From Streptomyces lincolnensis (GTDB lineage: Bacteria; Actinomycetota; Actinomycetes; Streptomycetales; Streptomycetaceae): a DNA stretch of 64,000 nt. Of this stretch, positions 53,018 through 61,838 are shown piece by piece; within the stretch, counting starts at the first letter, position 1, and the number at the start of each line of letters is the position of its first letter. The stretch covers positions 2,480,001-2,544,000 of the forward strand of contig NZ_CP016438.1 in NCBI RefSeq assembly GCF_001685355.1. The letters run 5' to 3'. A model generated the notes under the pieces. It was not told where the DNA came from and did not search any database. It worked only from the letters and a program-made list of their open reading frames with translations. A program made the position numbers and the translations under genes.

Positions 53018-54705
53018 TCGGCCTCATTTCCGCCACCGCGGCGGGGGCGGCTGCGCGCGACCGGCTGGCCGCGGCGTGGCCGGACCGCACCCGCGTGTAC
53101 GAGGGTCCCGTGGGGGACGCCGTACGGACCGCGTTCGCGCAGTGCGAGCAGCTCGTGTGTTTCCTGGCGACCGGAGCGGTCGTACGGCTGGTGGCGCCGC
53201 TGCTCGGCGACAAGGCCTCGGACCCGGGTGTGGTGTGCGTCGACGAGGGCGGGCGGTTCGCCGTGTCGCTGGTGGGCGGGCACGGCGGCGGGGCCAATGA
53301 ACTCGCCCTGGCGGTGGGCGAGGTGCTGGGCGCCGAGCCCGTGGTGACGACGGCGACGGACGCCGTCGGGCTGCCGGGCCTGGACACGCTCGGTTTCCCG
53401 GTGGAGGGCGATGTCGCCGCCGTCTCGCGGGCCCTGCTCGACGGCGAACCGGTCGCGCTGCGGGCGGAGGTGGCCTGGCCGCTGCCCGCGCTGAAGGTCT
53501 CCGCCGAGGGCGCGTACACGGTCCGGCTGACCGACCGTCTCGTGGAGCCCGCCGAGGGTGAGGCCGTCCTGCGGCCGCCGTCGCTCGTCGTCGGTGTCGG
53601 TGCCTCGAAGGGGGCACCCGTGGACGAGGTGCTGGGGCTGATCGAGGCCTCGCTCGCCGACGCCGGACTGTCCGCCCGCAGCGTCGCCGAACTCGCCACC
53701 GTCGACGCCAAGGCCGAGGAGCCCGGCATCGTCGAGGCGGCCGGACGCCTGGGCGTTCGGCTGGTCACCCACTCCGCCGAGGAGCTGGCCGCCGTCGAGG
53801 TGCCCCACCCCTCCGACGCGCCCCTCGCGGCCGTCGGCACCCCCTCCGTCGCCGAGGCCGCCGCACTCCTGCGCGGCGGTGAACTCCTCGTCCCCAAGCG
53901 GAAGTCGGAGCGCGAGGACGGCCGGCCCGCCATGGCGACCTGTGCCGTCGTACGGCGTCCCGCGCGCGGGCGGCTCGCAGTGGTCGGGCTCGGCCCGGGC
54001 GCCCGGGACCTGCTCACCCCGCGCGCGAAGGCGGAGCTGCGGCGCGCCGCTGTGCTCGTCGGGCTCGACCAGTACGTCGACCAGATCCGCGACCTGCTGC
54101 GGCCGGGCACCCGGATCCTGGAGTCGGGGCTCGGCGCCGAGGAGGAGCGGGCCCGCACTGCCGTCGAGGAGGCCCGCAAGGGGCAGGCGGTCGCCCTGAT
54201 CGGCAGCGGGGACGCGGGCGTGTACGCCATGGCCTCCCCCGCGCTCGCCGAGGCGTCCGACGACATCGACGTGATCGGCGTGCCCGGTGTCACCGCCGCC
54301 CTCGCCGCCGCCGCGATGCTGGGCGCGCCGCTCGGCCACGACCACGTGTCGATCAGCCTGTCCGACCTGCACACGCCGTGGGAGGTCATCGAGCGGCGGG
54401 TGCGGGCGGCGGCCGAGGCGGACATCGTCGTGACGTTCTACAACCCGCGCAGCCGGGGCCGGGACTGGCAGCTGCCCAAGGCGCTCGCGATCCTCGCCGG
54501 GCACCGGGAGCCGACGACACCGGTCGGGGTCGTACGCAACGCTTCGCGCCCGGACGAGTCCGCGCGCCTGACGACGCTGGCCGCACTGGACCCGGCGACC
54601 GTCGACATGATGACGGTCGTGACCGTGGGCAACACGGCGACCCGGCGCATCGCCGGGCGCATGGTGACGCCGCGCGGCTACCGCTGGCAGGAGGAGCCCC
54701 GGTGA
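53014..54705 (+). CDS. cobJ: CbiG-CobJ fusion: precorrin-3B C17-methyltransferase with N-terminal CbiG-like domain
   Basis: This 563-residue fusion has a CbiG-like part at residues 1 to about 310 (LISATAAGAAARDRL, VCFLATGAVVRLVAPLLGDK, VVCVDEGGRFAVSLVGGHGG, then a C-terminal CbiG subdomain VVGVGASKGAPVDEVL). The CobJ/CbiH tetrapyrrole methylase starts at about residue 320 (LAVVGLGPGARDLLTPRAKA, GSGDAGVYAMASP, TFYNPRSRGRDWQL). CobJ methylates C17 with ring contraction. CbiG is known from the anaerobic route. GAAGGAG precedes the GTG, and GTGA overlaps link it to cobL and cobH. Confidence 0.92.
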   Translation: MIGLISATAAGAAARDRLAAAWPDRTRVYEGPVGDAVRTAFAQCEQLVCFLATGAVVRLVAPLLGDKASDPGVVCVDEGGRFAVSLVGGHGGGANELALAVGEVLGAEPVVTTATDAVGLPGLDTLGFPVEGDVAAVSRALLDGEPVALRAEVAWPLPALKVSAEGAYTVRLTDRLVEPAEGEAVLRPPSLVVGVGASKGAPVDEVLGLIEASLADAGLSARSVAELATVDAKAEEPGIVEAAGRLGVRLVTHSAEELAAVEVPHPSDAPLAAVGTPSVAEAAALLRGGELLVPKRKSEREDGRPAMATCAVVRRPARGRLAVVGLGPGARDLLTPRAKAELRRAAVLVGLDQYVDQIRDLLRPGTRILESGLGAEEERARTAVEEARKGQAVALIGSGDAGVYAMASPALAEASDDIDVIGVPGVTAALAAAAMLGAPLGHDHVSISLSDLHTPWEVIERRVRAAAEADIVVTFYNPRSRGRDWQLPKALAILAGHREPTTPVGVVRNASRPDESARLTTLAALDPATVDMMTVVTVGNTATRRIAGRMVTPRGYRWQEEPR

Positions 54706-55292
54706 ACCGTGTGATCCACCCGATCGAGGTGGAGTCCTACCGGCGGATGCGCGCCCGTCTGGACACCTCGCACCTCGCGCCCCTCACCCGGGCCGTCGTC
54801 GAGCGGGTCGTCCACTCCGCCGCCGACCTCGACTACGCGAGCGATCTCGTCATGGACGAGGACGTGCTGGTGAAGGCCCATGCCGCCCTGCACGCCGGCG
54901 CGCCCGTCGTCGTGGACGTCGAGATGGTCGGGGCCGGCATCACCCGGCGCGAGACCGTCTGCCGGCTCAAGGACGCCGTCGCGGGGCCGGGGCTGACCCG
55001 TTCGGCCCACGGCATCCGCCTCGCCCACGAACAGGTCGGCCCCGGCGCCCTGTGGGTGATCGGCAACGCGCCGACCGCGCTGGAGGAGCTGCTGACCCTG
55101 GACGCCGCCCCGGCGCTCGTCATCGGCCTGCCCGTCGGTTTCGTCGGCGCGGTCGAGTCGAAGGCCGCGTTGCGCGAGAGCGGGCTGCCCGCCGTGAGCA
55201 ACGTGTCCGAGAAGGGCGGGTCGGCGGTCGCCTCGGCCGCCCTCAACGCCCTTCTGTACCACCCCGTTCCACACTCCGAGGAGACATCGTGA
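54702..55292 (+). CDS. cobH: Precorrin-8X methylmutase
   Basis: This 196-residue CobH/CbiC-family protein moves a methyl from C11 to C12, giving hydrogenobyrinic acid. The expected catalytic His is His38 in RVVHSAADLDYA. Other family segments are VVVDVEMVGAGITRRE, WVIGNAPTALEELL and GLPVGFVGAVESKAALR. GTG overlaps the upstream TGA and its own TGA overlaps the GTG of cbiX. Confidence 0.94.
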   Translation: MNRVIHPIEVESYRRMRARLDTSHLAPLTRAVVERVVHSAADLDYASDLVMDEDVLVKAHAALHAGAPVVVDVEMVGAGITRRETVCRLKDAVAGPGLTRSAHGIRLAHEQVGPGALWVIGNAPTALEELLTLDAAPALVIGLPVGFVGAVESKAALRESGLPAVSNVSEKGGSAVASAALNALLYHPVPHSEETS

Positions 55293-56215
55293 CCACCCCG
55301 CCGCCCGCCCTGCTCATCGCCGGCCACGGCACCCGGGACGACGCCGGGGCCGAGGCCTTCCGCGACTTCGTCCGGGAACTGGGGCGCCGCAACCCCGGCC
55401 TGCCCGTCGCCGGCGGCTTCATCGAGCTGTCCCCGCCGCCGCTGGGCGAGGCGGTGACCGAGCTCGTGGAGCGGGGCGTACAGCGCTTCGCCGCCGTCCC
55501 GCTGATGCTGGTGTCCGCCGGGCACGCCAAGGGGGACATCCCCGCGGCCCTGTCCCGCGAGAAGGAACGGCACCCCGGCATCTCCTACACCTACGGCCGT
55601 CCGCTGGGCCCGCACCCCGCCCTGCTGACGGTGCTGGAGCGACGGCTGGACGAGGCGCTCGGCGGCGCCTTGCGCACTCCCGAGGACCGCGCCGACGTGA
55701 CCGTGCTGCTGGTGGGGCGCGGGTCGACCGACCCCGACGCCAACGCCGAGGTGCACAAGGCGGCGCGGCTGCTGTGGGAGGGCCGGGGATACGCGGGCGT
55801 GGAGACGGCGTTCGTGTCGCTGGCGGCGCCGGACGTGCCGAGCGGGCTCGACCGGTGCGTGAAGCTCGGCGCGCGGCGCATCGTCGTCCTGCCGTACTTC
55901 CTGTTCACCGGGATCCTGCCGGACCGGGTGCGGCAGCAGACCGAGGGCTGGGCGGCCGCGCACCCCGAGGTCGAGGTGCGGTCGGCGGACGTCATCGGCC
56001 CGGAGCCCGAACTGCTCGACCTGGTGATGGAGCGCTACGCGGAAGCCCTGAAGGGCGATCTGCGGATGAACTGCGACTCGTGCGTGTACCGCATCGCGCT
56101 GCCCGGCTTCGAGGACAAGGTGGGCCTGCCGCAGCAGCCGCACTTCCACCCGGACGACGACGGCGACCACGGGCACCACCATCACGGAGGACACGCACAC
56201 TCCCATGCGCACTGA
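55289..56215 (+). CDS. cbiX: CbiX-type sirohydrochlorin cobaltochelatase with His-rich tail
   Basis: This 308-residue protein has two CbiX halves, the first starting LLIAGHGTRDDAGAEAFRDF with metal His13, the second VTVLLVGRGSTDPDANAEV. A motif MNCDSCVYR near residue 262 provides two cysteines. The C terminus ends in a run rich in His (DHGHHHHGGHAHSHAH) suited to cobalt or nickel storage. CbiX inserts cobalt early, into sirohydrochlorin, or in some organisms acts on other tetrapyrroles. It overlaps cobH by GTGA and the following gene by 11 bases. Confidence 0.9.
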   Translation: MTTPPPALLIAGHGTRDDAGAEAFRDFVRELGRRNPGLPVAGGFIELSPPPLGEAVTELVERGVQRFAAVPLMLVSAGHAKGDIPAALSREKERHPGISYTYGRPLGPHPALLTVLERRLDEALGGALRTPEDRADVTVLLVGRGSTDPDANAEVHKAARLLWEGRGYAGVETAFVSLAAPDVPSGLDRCVKLGARRIVVLPYFLFTGILPDRVRQQTEGWAAAHPEVEVRSADVIGPEPELLDLVMERYAEALKGDLRMNCDSCVYRIALPGFEDKVGLPQQPHFHPDDDGDHGHHHHGGHAHSHAH

Positions 56216-57290
56216 GGGACACGACCTGCGGCACCACGGGGACGCCGAGGTGCGGGACGACGGATCGGCCCTGGTCGACCTGGCCGTGAACGTCCGCGCC
56301 GACACACCGCCCGGCTGGCTGCGGGAGCGGATCGCCGATTCGCTGACCGGCCTGGCCGCCTACCCCGACGGGCGGGACGCACGGGCCGCGGTGGCCCGGC
56401 GGCACGGGCTGCCGGTGGAGCGGGTGCTGCTGACGGCGGGCGCCGCGGAGGCCTTCGTCCTGCTCGCGCGGGCCCTGAAGGTCCGCCGGCCGGTCGTGGT
56501 GCACCCGCAGTTCACCGAGCCGGAGGCGGCCCTGCGGGACGCCGGCCACACCGTCGACCGCGTCCTGCTGCGGGCGCGGGACGGCTTCCGGCTGGATCCA
56601 GCGGCCGTCCCGGAGGACGCGGACCTGGTGGTGATCGGCAATCCGACGAACCCGACCTCGGTGCTGCACCCGGCCGCCTCGATCGCCCGGCTCGCCCGCC
56701 CCGGGCGGACGTTGGTGGTGGACGAGGCGTTCATGGACGCGGTGCCGGACGAGCGGGAGGCGCTGGCCGGGCGCACCGACGTGCCGGGTCTCGTGGTGCT
56801 GCGCAGCCTGACCAAGACCTGGGGCCTGGCGGGGCTGCGCATCGGCTACGTCCTGGCGGCCCCGGAGACGATCGCGGAGCTCGAGCAGGCGCAGCCCCTG
56901 TGGCCCGTCTCCACCCCCGCCCTCGCGGCCGCCGAGGCGTGCGTCTCGCCGCGGGCCCTGGCCGAGGCCGCGCACGCGGCGCATCGCGTCGCCGCCGACC
57001 GGGCCCATCTCGTCGCGGGCCTGGAGGAGTTCGCCTCCGACGGGCTCCGGGTGGCCTCTCCCGCCGAGGGGCCCTTCGTCCTCGTACGGCTGCCGCGGGC
57101 CGCGGCCGTACGACGGCATCTGCGCACCCTCGGCTTCGCGGTCCGGCGCGGGGACACCTTCCCGGGGCTGGACGAGGAGTGGCTGCGGCTGGCGGTGCGG
57201 GACCGGGTGACGGTCAACTCGTTCCTTCAGGCGCTGGACCGGGCGCTGACGCTGGCGCGGCACTCGGACGGCGGGCCAGCAGCACGCTGA
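56205..57290 (+). CDS. cobC: CobC-like PLP-dependent aminotransferase-fold enzyme (threonine-phosphate decarboxylase type)
   Basis: This 361-residue fold type I PLP enzyme is of the Rv2231c-like CobC group. The PLP lysine is Lys204 in RSLTKTWGLAGLRIGY. Other landmarks are DLAVNVRADTPPGWLRE, IGNPTNPTSVLHP and LVVDEAFMDAVPDE. It is expected to make (R)-1-amino-2-propanol phosphate from threonine phosphate for the CobD step. It overlaps cbiX by 11 bases. Its last 77 bases overlap the end of a convergent membrane-protein gene. Confidence 0.88.
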   Translation: MRTEGHDLRHHGDAEVRDDGSALVDLAVNVRADTPPGWLRERIADSLTGLAAYPDGRDARAAVARRHGLPVERVLLTAGAAEAFVLLARALKVRRPVVVHPQFTEPEAALRDAGHTVDRVLLRARDGFRLDPAAVPEDADLVVIGNPTNPTSVLHPAASIARLARPGRTLVVDEAFMDAVPDEREALAGRTDVPGLVVLRSLTKTWGLAGLRIGYVLAAPETIAELEQAQPLWPVSTPALAAAEACVSPRALAEAAHAAHRVAADRAHLVAGLEEFASDGLRVASPAEGPFVLVRLPRAAAVRRHLRTLGFAVRRGDTFPGLDEEWLRLAVRDRVTVNSFLQALDRALTLARHSDGGPAAR

Positions 57291-57861
57291 CGGCGGCCAC
57301 CCACAGCCCCGCCAGCATGAAGGCGAAGAACCCGACCCAGGGGACGAAGACCAGGACCCCGAGGGCGACGGCGGCCCAGCTCAGCCACCGGGGCCAGGGA
57401 CCGGCCGCGGCACGGACCGTGGCCAGTCCCGCGGCCAGCAGCATCAGGCCCATTCCGCCGACGAACGGGATGAAGAAGTCCTCGCTGAGCGCGTTGAGCG
57501 TCTGGAGCGAGGCATCGGCCGCGGCCTCCTTGTCCGAGAGGTCGACCAGGGCCAGGCTGAGGGAGGCGCCCACCAGGAAGCCCACGGCGATCAGGACACC
57601 GCCCGCGACCACCGCCCGGTGCAGCCAGTCACCGCCCGGGACGGCCCGTACCACCTGGGCCAGGTGGGCGGCGAAGAGGACGAAGAACACCGAGGCGAGC
57701 ACCAGCAGGTACAGGCTGACGGCCGTCTGTGCCCGGTGGTCGTCGTAGTAGGACCTGACCTCGCCGCCGCGGGCGTCGACGTCCGGTGTGTCGCCGAAGA
57801 GCAGGAAGGCGACGACGGTCAGCGCCACGGCCAGCAGGCCGGTCAGCGGTGCGACGCGCAT
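57214..57861 (-). CDS. Multi-pass membrane protein, unknown function
   Basis: This 215-residue protein has about six hydrophobic segments; an extracytoplasmic loop between the first two (DTPDVDARGGEVRSYYDDHRAQT) is charged. The ATG at 57861 follows GGAGGTG, which fixes the start. The C terminus is Pro/Ala-rich. I recognise no family beyond DUF4386-like general topology, which I do not claim. The 77-base tail-to-tail overlap with cobC is large; the true coding end could be earlier only if the stop were misread, which I see no sign of. Confidence 0.7.
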   Translation of the reverse strand: MRVAPLTGLLAVALTVVAFLLFGDTPDVDARGGEVRSYYDDHRAQTAVSLYLLVLASVFFVLFAAHLAQVVRAVPGGDWLHRAVVAGGVLIAVGFLVGASLSLALVDLSDKEAAADASLQTLNALSEDFFIPFVGGMGLMLLAAGLATVRAAAGPWPRWLSWAAVALGVLVFVPWVGFFAFMLAGLWVAAVSVLLARRPSAAPASAPGPAPEGTS

Positions 57862-57961
57862 GGGGAACACCTCCTACCCCCCTGCGAGGCCGAACTTCTC
57901 GCCTCCACGCTCGCAGAGATCCCGGTACACCGCCATTCAGGTGATTTCCCGGCGCCGTCAC

Positions 57962-58873
57962 TCAGTGTGTACGCCGTGTCCGGCGCCGGGCCAGCGCCAC
58001 CGCTCCCCCGCCGGCCAGGACCAGGGCGAGCGCGCCGCCCGCGAGGTACGGGGTGGTGGAACCGCCGCCGGTCTCGGCGAGGTTCGCCTCGGCGGGGGCG
58101 CCCTGGGGCTCTACGCCGTGATCTTCGTCCGGCGTGGTGGGCGGGACCGGTGCCGGGGGTGCCTCGCAGGTGGCCTTCGCCAGGGTGAGGGTGCCGGTCA
58201 CCTCGGCCACGTTGAGCTTCGCCGGGTTGACGGAGACGGTGAGTTCGAGGGCGGTGGCGGCGGCCGTGCGCGAGGTGGTCGCCGTCCTCGACAGGTCCAG
58301 GCGGACCTCGCCGACGCCGGGGACCGTGACGTGGGTGGGGCCGCCGGTGGTGACCTTGACCCGCTTGCCGAGGACCGTCACCGCGCCGAGCAGGTTCGCG
58401 GAGGCGGCCGGGGGCTTCCCGGCCTCGCAGGTCGCCTTCGAGGTGACCCCTTCGAGCTCGACGAGGGACAGCAGGGGCAGGCCGGGGACGTGCACCTCGG
58501 CGTGGGCGAGGCGGGTGCTGCCCTCGGCCCGGCCGGCGGTGACCGTCGCCTTCGCGTCGGCCACCTCCGCGGCCAGCACGCTGAAGGGCTGTCCGCCGTC
58601 CACACCGTCCAACCGGGCGGTCAGGGCGGTCTGTTGAGCACTCCGTGGTGCCTGGACCTCGTTGAGGGCGACCGCGAGCGGCACGTCCACGGTCCGGTTG
58701 AGCAGGGCCACGTCGAGTCCGGTGCGCAGGACGACGGCGCTCGCGCGCCCCTGGTCGGGGGTCGCGTGGGCGGGGCCCGTGCCGGCCAGGGCCGCGGGAC
58801 CCGCGGCCAGGGCGGTGGCCGTCGCGACGGTGGCCAGACGGCGTGCGGGCATGCGGAAGGTGTTGCTGTTCAA
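57962..58873 (-). CDS. SCO1860-like LAETG-anchored surface protein
   Basis: This protein of about 303 residues starts at TTG 58873 (LNSNTFRMPARRLATVATAT), with GGGGGTCCC upstream. A signal peptide ends near AHA. The body is beta-rich with two related segments each containing an isolated cysteine in a KATCEA context. It is followed by a Pro-rich wall-spanning part and the sorting signal LAETG, a hydrophobic helix (TPYLAGGALALVLAGGGAV) and a basic tail RRRTRRTH. Sortase (class E in Streptomyces prefers LAXTG) should anchor it to peptidoglycan. Function unknown. Confidence 0.88.
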   Translation of the reverse strand: MNSNTFRMPARRLATVATATALAAGPAALAGTGPAHATPDQGRASAVVLRTGLDVALLNRTVDVPLAVALNEVQAPRSAQQTALTARLDGVDGGQPFSVLAAEVADAKATVTAGRAEGSTRLAHAEVHVPGLPLLSLVELEGVTSKATCEAGKPPAASANLLGAVTVLGKRVKVTTGGPTHVTVPGVGEVRLDLSRTATTSRTAAATALELTVSVNPAKLNVAEVTGTLTLAKATCEAPPAPVPPTTPDEDHGVEPQGAPAEANLAETGGGSTTPYLAGGALALVLAGGGAVALARRRTRRTH

Positions 58874-59014
58874 GGGTGGGACCCCCAGAAGAGACGCTTC
58901 GGGACCCCGCAAGAATCACGTATGCCGGGGCAACCGTCAGCGCGCCGACGGGAGTTCACCCGTATGCGAGTCCCCCGCGCACACCTTCGAATCTCCCGGC
59001 GCGCGGTCGCCGGC

Positions 59015-60106
59015 TCACTCCACGACCCGCCCGTTCAGCACCACCCTGCGCGGGGCCGACAGCACGCGTACGTCCGCACGCGGGTCCGTCTCGTACACCA
59101 CGAGGTCGGCCGCCTCGCCCTCCTCCAGGCCGGGGCGGCCGAGCCAGGGGCGGGCGTTCCAGGTGGTGGCGGCGAGGGCCTCGACGGGGGTGAGGCCGGC
59201 CGTGACCAGTTCCGCGACCTCGGCCGCGACGAGCCCGTGCGGGAGCGTGCCGCCGGCGTCGGTGCCGACGTAGACCGGGATGCCGGCGTCGTGGGCGTTG
59301 CGGACCGTGTCGTAGCGGCGCTCGTGCAGTCGCCGCATATGGGCGGACCAGCGGGGGAACCTGGTCTCGCCGCCCTCGGCGAGGGTCGGGAAGGTCGCGA
59401 TGTTCACGAGGGTGGGGACGATGGCCACGCCCCGCTCGGCGAACAGCGGGATCAGCTCGTCGGTCAGGCCCGTGGCGTGTTCGATGCAGTCGATGCCCGC
59501 CTCGACCAGGTCCGTCAGCGAGCTCTCGGCGAAGCAATGGGCGGTCACGCGCGCGCCCAGGCGGTGGGCCTCGGCGATCGCCGCCTCCACGGCCCCGCGC
59601 GGCCAGCAGGCCGACAGGTCGCCGAGGTCGCGGTCGATCCAGTCGCCGACGAGCTTCACCCAGCCGTCGCCGCGCCGGGCCTCCTGGGCGACGTACGCGA
59701 CCAGGTCGTCCGGCTCGATCTCGTGGGCGAAGCCCCGGATGTAGCGCCGGGTGCGGGCGATGTGCCGGCCCGCCCGGATGATCTTCGGGAGGTCCTCGCG
59801 GTCGTCGGTCCAGCGGGTGTCGGAGGGCGAGCCGGCGTCGCGGATCAGCAGGGTGCCCGCCTCGCGGTCGGTCAGCGCCTGCTTCTCCGCCACGTCCTGG
59901 TCGACCGGGCCGTGCGCGCCCAGGCCCACATGGCAGTGGGCGTCGACGAGCCCGGGCAGCGCCCAGCCCTCGACGGTACGGACGTCGTGGGCGCCGACGG
60001 GACGGTCGTAGGAGATCCGGCCGTCGACGACCCACAGGTCGTCCCGTACGTCCTCGGGGCCGACCAGGATCCGGCCCTTCACGTGCAGCACCGCGTGATC
60101 GTTCAT
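59015..60106 (-). CDS. Metal-dependent amidohydrolase family protein
   Basis: This 363-residue TIM-barrel amidohydrolase has the metal ligands expected for the superfamily: DAHCH (His57, His59), the Lys in GDGWVKLVGDW, His in VTAHCFAE, His in CIEHATGL and Asp in VYVGTDAGGTLPHGL. It resembles imidazolonepropionase/prolidase-type members; substrate unknown. ATG 60106 follows GGGTGCGATGC. It is on the same strand as the PIG-L gene 50 bases upstream, so they may be cotranscribed and share a pathway. Confidence 0.87.
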   Translation of the reverse strand: MNDHAVLHVKGRILVGPEDVRDDLWVVDGRISYDRPVGAHDVRTVEGWALPGLVDAHCHVGLGAHGPVDQDVAEKQALTDREAGTLLIRDAGSPSDTRWTDDREDLPKIIRAGRHIARTRRYIRGFAHEIEPDDLVAYVAQEARRGDGWVKLVGDWIDRDLGDLSACWPRGAVEAAIAEAHRLGARVTAHCFAESSLTDLVEAGIDCIEHATGLTDELIPLFAERGVAIVPTLVNIATFPTLAEGGETRFPRWSAHMRRLHERRYDTVRNAHDAGIPVYVGTDAGGTLPHGLVAAEVAELVTAGLTPVEALAATTWNARPWLGRPGLEEGEAADLVVYETDPRADVRVLSAPRRVVLNGRVVE

Positions 60107-60156
60107 GCATCGCACCCTAGTGAGCGGACCGGAGCGCCGGGCAGGCGGCCGGGGCC

Positions 60157-60948
60157 TCACCGCTCCCAGGGCGGAGGGCCCTCGAAGGCGAGCTGGTGGA
60201 CGTCGAAGAGGACGGCGGCCTCGACGCCGAGGGCGGGGCCGCCCTGCCTGGCCGCCCAGGTCAGGAAGGGGCCGGGGTCGAAGCCCTGGGCGCCGAGGCC
60301 CTTGGTGTACTCGGCGTGGGCGGTCAGGGAGGCGATGCCGCGCTCCAGGGGCTCGCCCGAGACGTCCACGCCGTGGGTGGGCCGGTCGCTGCCGGCGACG
60401 CACACGCGGCGCACCCCGCCCCAGGGTTCGAGGCCCTCGTCGGCGAGTTCGGGGAAGATCCAGCGGTTGCCCGCGTCCCGGGCCGCGTCGAGGGCGGCCA
60501 GGCCCACCACACGGTGGTCGGCCTGGTTGATCACTCCGGCGACCATACGGATGTCGTAGGCGCCGGTCACCACGATCTCGGGGCGGTGGCGGCGGATCGC
60601 CCGCACGATGTCGCGGCGCAGGGCCGGTCCGTACTCGATGGTGCCGTCGCGGTGGTCGAGGAACTCGACCGTGTCCACGCCGACCTCGCGGGCCCCGGCC
60701 CGCTCCTCGGCCTCGCGCAGCGGGCCCGCCTCGTCGGGGTGCAGTCCGTCGATGCCCGCCTCTCCGCGGGTCGCCAGCAGGTAGGTGACCTGCTTGCCCG
60801 CGGCCGTCCAGCGGGCCACGGCGGACGCCGTGCCGTACTCGATGTCGTCCGGGTGCGCCGCCACGGCCAGGCATCGTTCCCAGTCCTCCGGCAGCGGGGG
60901 CAGGGCGGTGCCCGCTCCGAAGCCGCTCGCGTCGTCGAGAGTCGTCAT
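60157..60948 (-). CDS. PIG-L family zinc deacetylase
   Basis: This 263-residue LmbE/PIG-L-fold enzyme has the zinc/base motif AHPDD at residues 31-35, TRGEAG further on, and a His in NQADHRVVG. PIG-L enzymes de-N-acetylate sugars or related amides (MshB and Mca belong here), but this copy lacks features that would place it in the mycothiol pathway. It shares the strand with the amidohydrolase. No ribosome binding site is evident before ATG 60948. Confidence 0.87.
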   Translation of the reverse strand: MTTLDDASGFGAGTALPPLPEDWERCLAVAAHPDDIEYGTASAVARWTAAGKQVTYLLATRGEAGIDGLHPDEAGPLREAEERAGAREVGVDTVEFLDHRDGTIEYGPALRRDIVRAIRRHRPEIVVTGAYDIRMVAGVINQADHRVVGLAALDAARDAGNRWIFPELADEGLEPWGGVRRVCVAGSDRPTHGVDVSGEPLERGIASLTAHAEYTKGLGAQGFDPGPFLTWAARQGGPALGVEAAVLFDVHQLAFEGPPPWER

Positions 60949-61016
60949 GCACCGAATGATGACGGTCGGCGCACTGTGGGCGACAGAGGCGCGTATGCCC
61001 TTTTGGGGCGCCTTTC

Positions 61017-61838
61017 TCAGTCGCTCTTCGGTTCGCCGCCGCCCACCTGGTCCGACGTCTCCTCCTCCACGTCGGCCATCGCGGGGTCGAGCAGGCGGGA
61101 CAGGAAGTGGCGGGTGCGTTCGTGGCGGGGGTTGCCGATGACCTGCTCGGGGGTGCCGTCCTCGACGATCACTCCGCCGTCCATGAAGACGACCCGGTCG
61201 GCGACCTCGCGCGCGAAGGTCATCTCGTGGGTGACGACCATCATGGTCATGCCCTCGTTCGCGAGCATCCGCATCACGGCCAGGACGTCCCCCACCAGCT
61301 CGGGGTCGAGCGCCGAGGTCGGCTCGTCGAACAGCATCACCTCGGGGCCCATCGACAGGGCGCGGGCGATCGCGACGCGCTGCTGCTGGCCGCCGGAGAG
61401 GGAGGAGGGGTAGGCGTCCGCCTTCTCCGCGAGGCCCACCCGCCGGAGGTTCTCGGCGGCGACCCCTGCCGCCTGCGCCTTGCCCCGTCGCAGGACCCTG
61501 CGTTGGGGCAGGGTGAGGTTCTCGGTGACGGTCAGGTGCGGGAAGAGGTTGAACTGCTGGAAGACCATGCCGATACGACGGCGTACGGCGTCGATGTCGA
61601 CGTCCGGGTCGGTGAGTTCGGTGCCGCCGACGAAGACCTGGCCCTTGGTGGGGTCTTCGAGGAGGTTGACGCACCGGAGCAGGGTCGACTTGCCGGAGCC
61701 GGAGGGGCCGATGACGCACACGACCTCGCCCTGGCCGATCTCCAGGTCGATGCCCTTCAGGACCTCGTTGTCGCCGAACGACTTGTGCAGGCCCTTGACC
61801 TGGATCTCCGGCCGCGCGCCAGGACTCTTCTCGCTCAT
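61017..61838 (-). CDS. Polar amino acid ABC transporter ATP-binding protein
   Basis: This 273-residue GlnQ-type ATPase has Walker [10 protein letters not shown] at residues 44-52, a Q-loop in [13 protein letters not shown], signature LSGGQQQR, Walker [15 protein letters not shown], and a switch His in VVTHEM. The acidic C-terminal 20 residues ([10 protein letters not shown]) extend beyond the family. ATG 61838 overlaps the permease TGA. It powers the permease and binding protein encoded upstream in the same operon. Confidence 0.93.
   Translation of the reverse strand: MSEKSPGARPEIQVKGLHKSFGDNEVLKGIDLEIGQGEVVCVIGPSGSGKSTLLRCVNLLEDPTKGQVFVGGTELTDPDVDIDAVRRRIGMVFQQFNLFPHLTVTENLTLPQRRVLRRGKAQAAGVAAENLRRVGLAEKADAYPSSLSGGQQQRVAIARALSMGPEVMLFDEPTSALDPELVGDVLAVMRMLANEGMTMMVVTHEMTFAREVADRVVFMDGGVIVEDGTPEQVIGNPRHERTRHFLSRLLDPAMADVEEETSDQVGGGEPKSD

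Noticed and set aside
60961..61016. T-run TTTTGG near the PIG-L upstream region as a terminator for the PIG-L gene
   Set aside because: It is 5' of the PIG-L gene and after the ABC ATPase stop on the minus strand, but no stable hairpin adjoins it.
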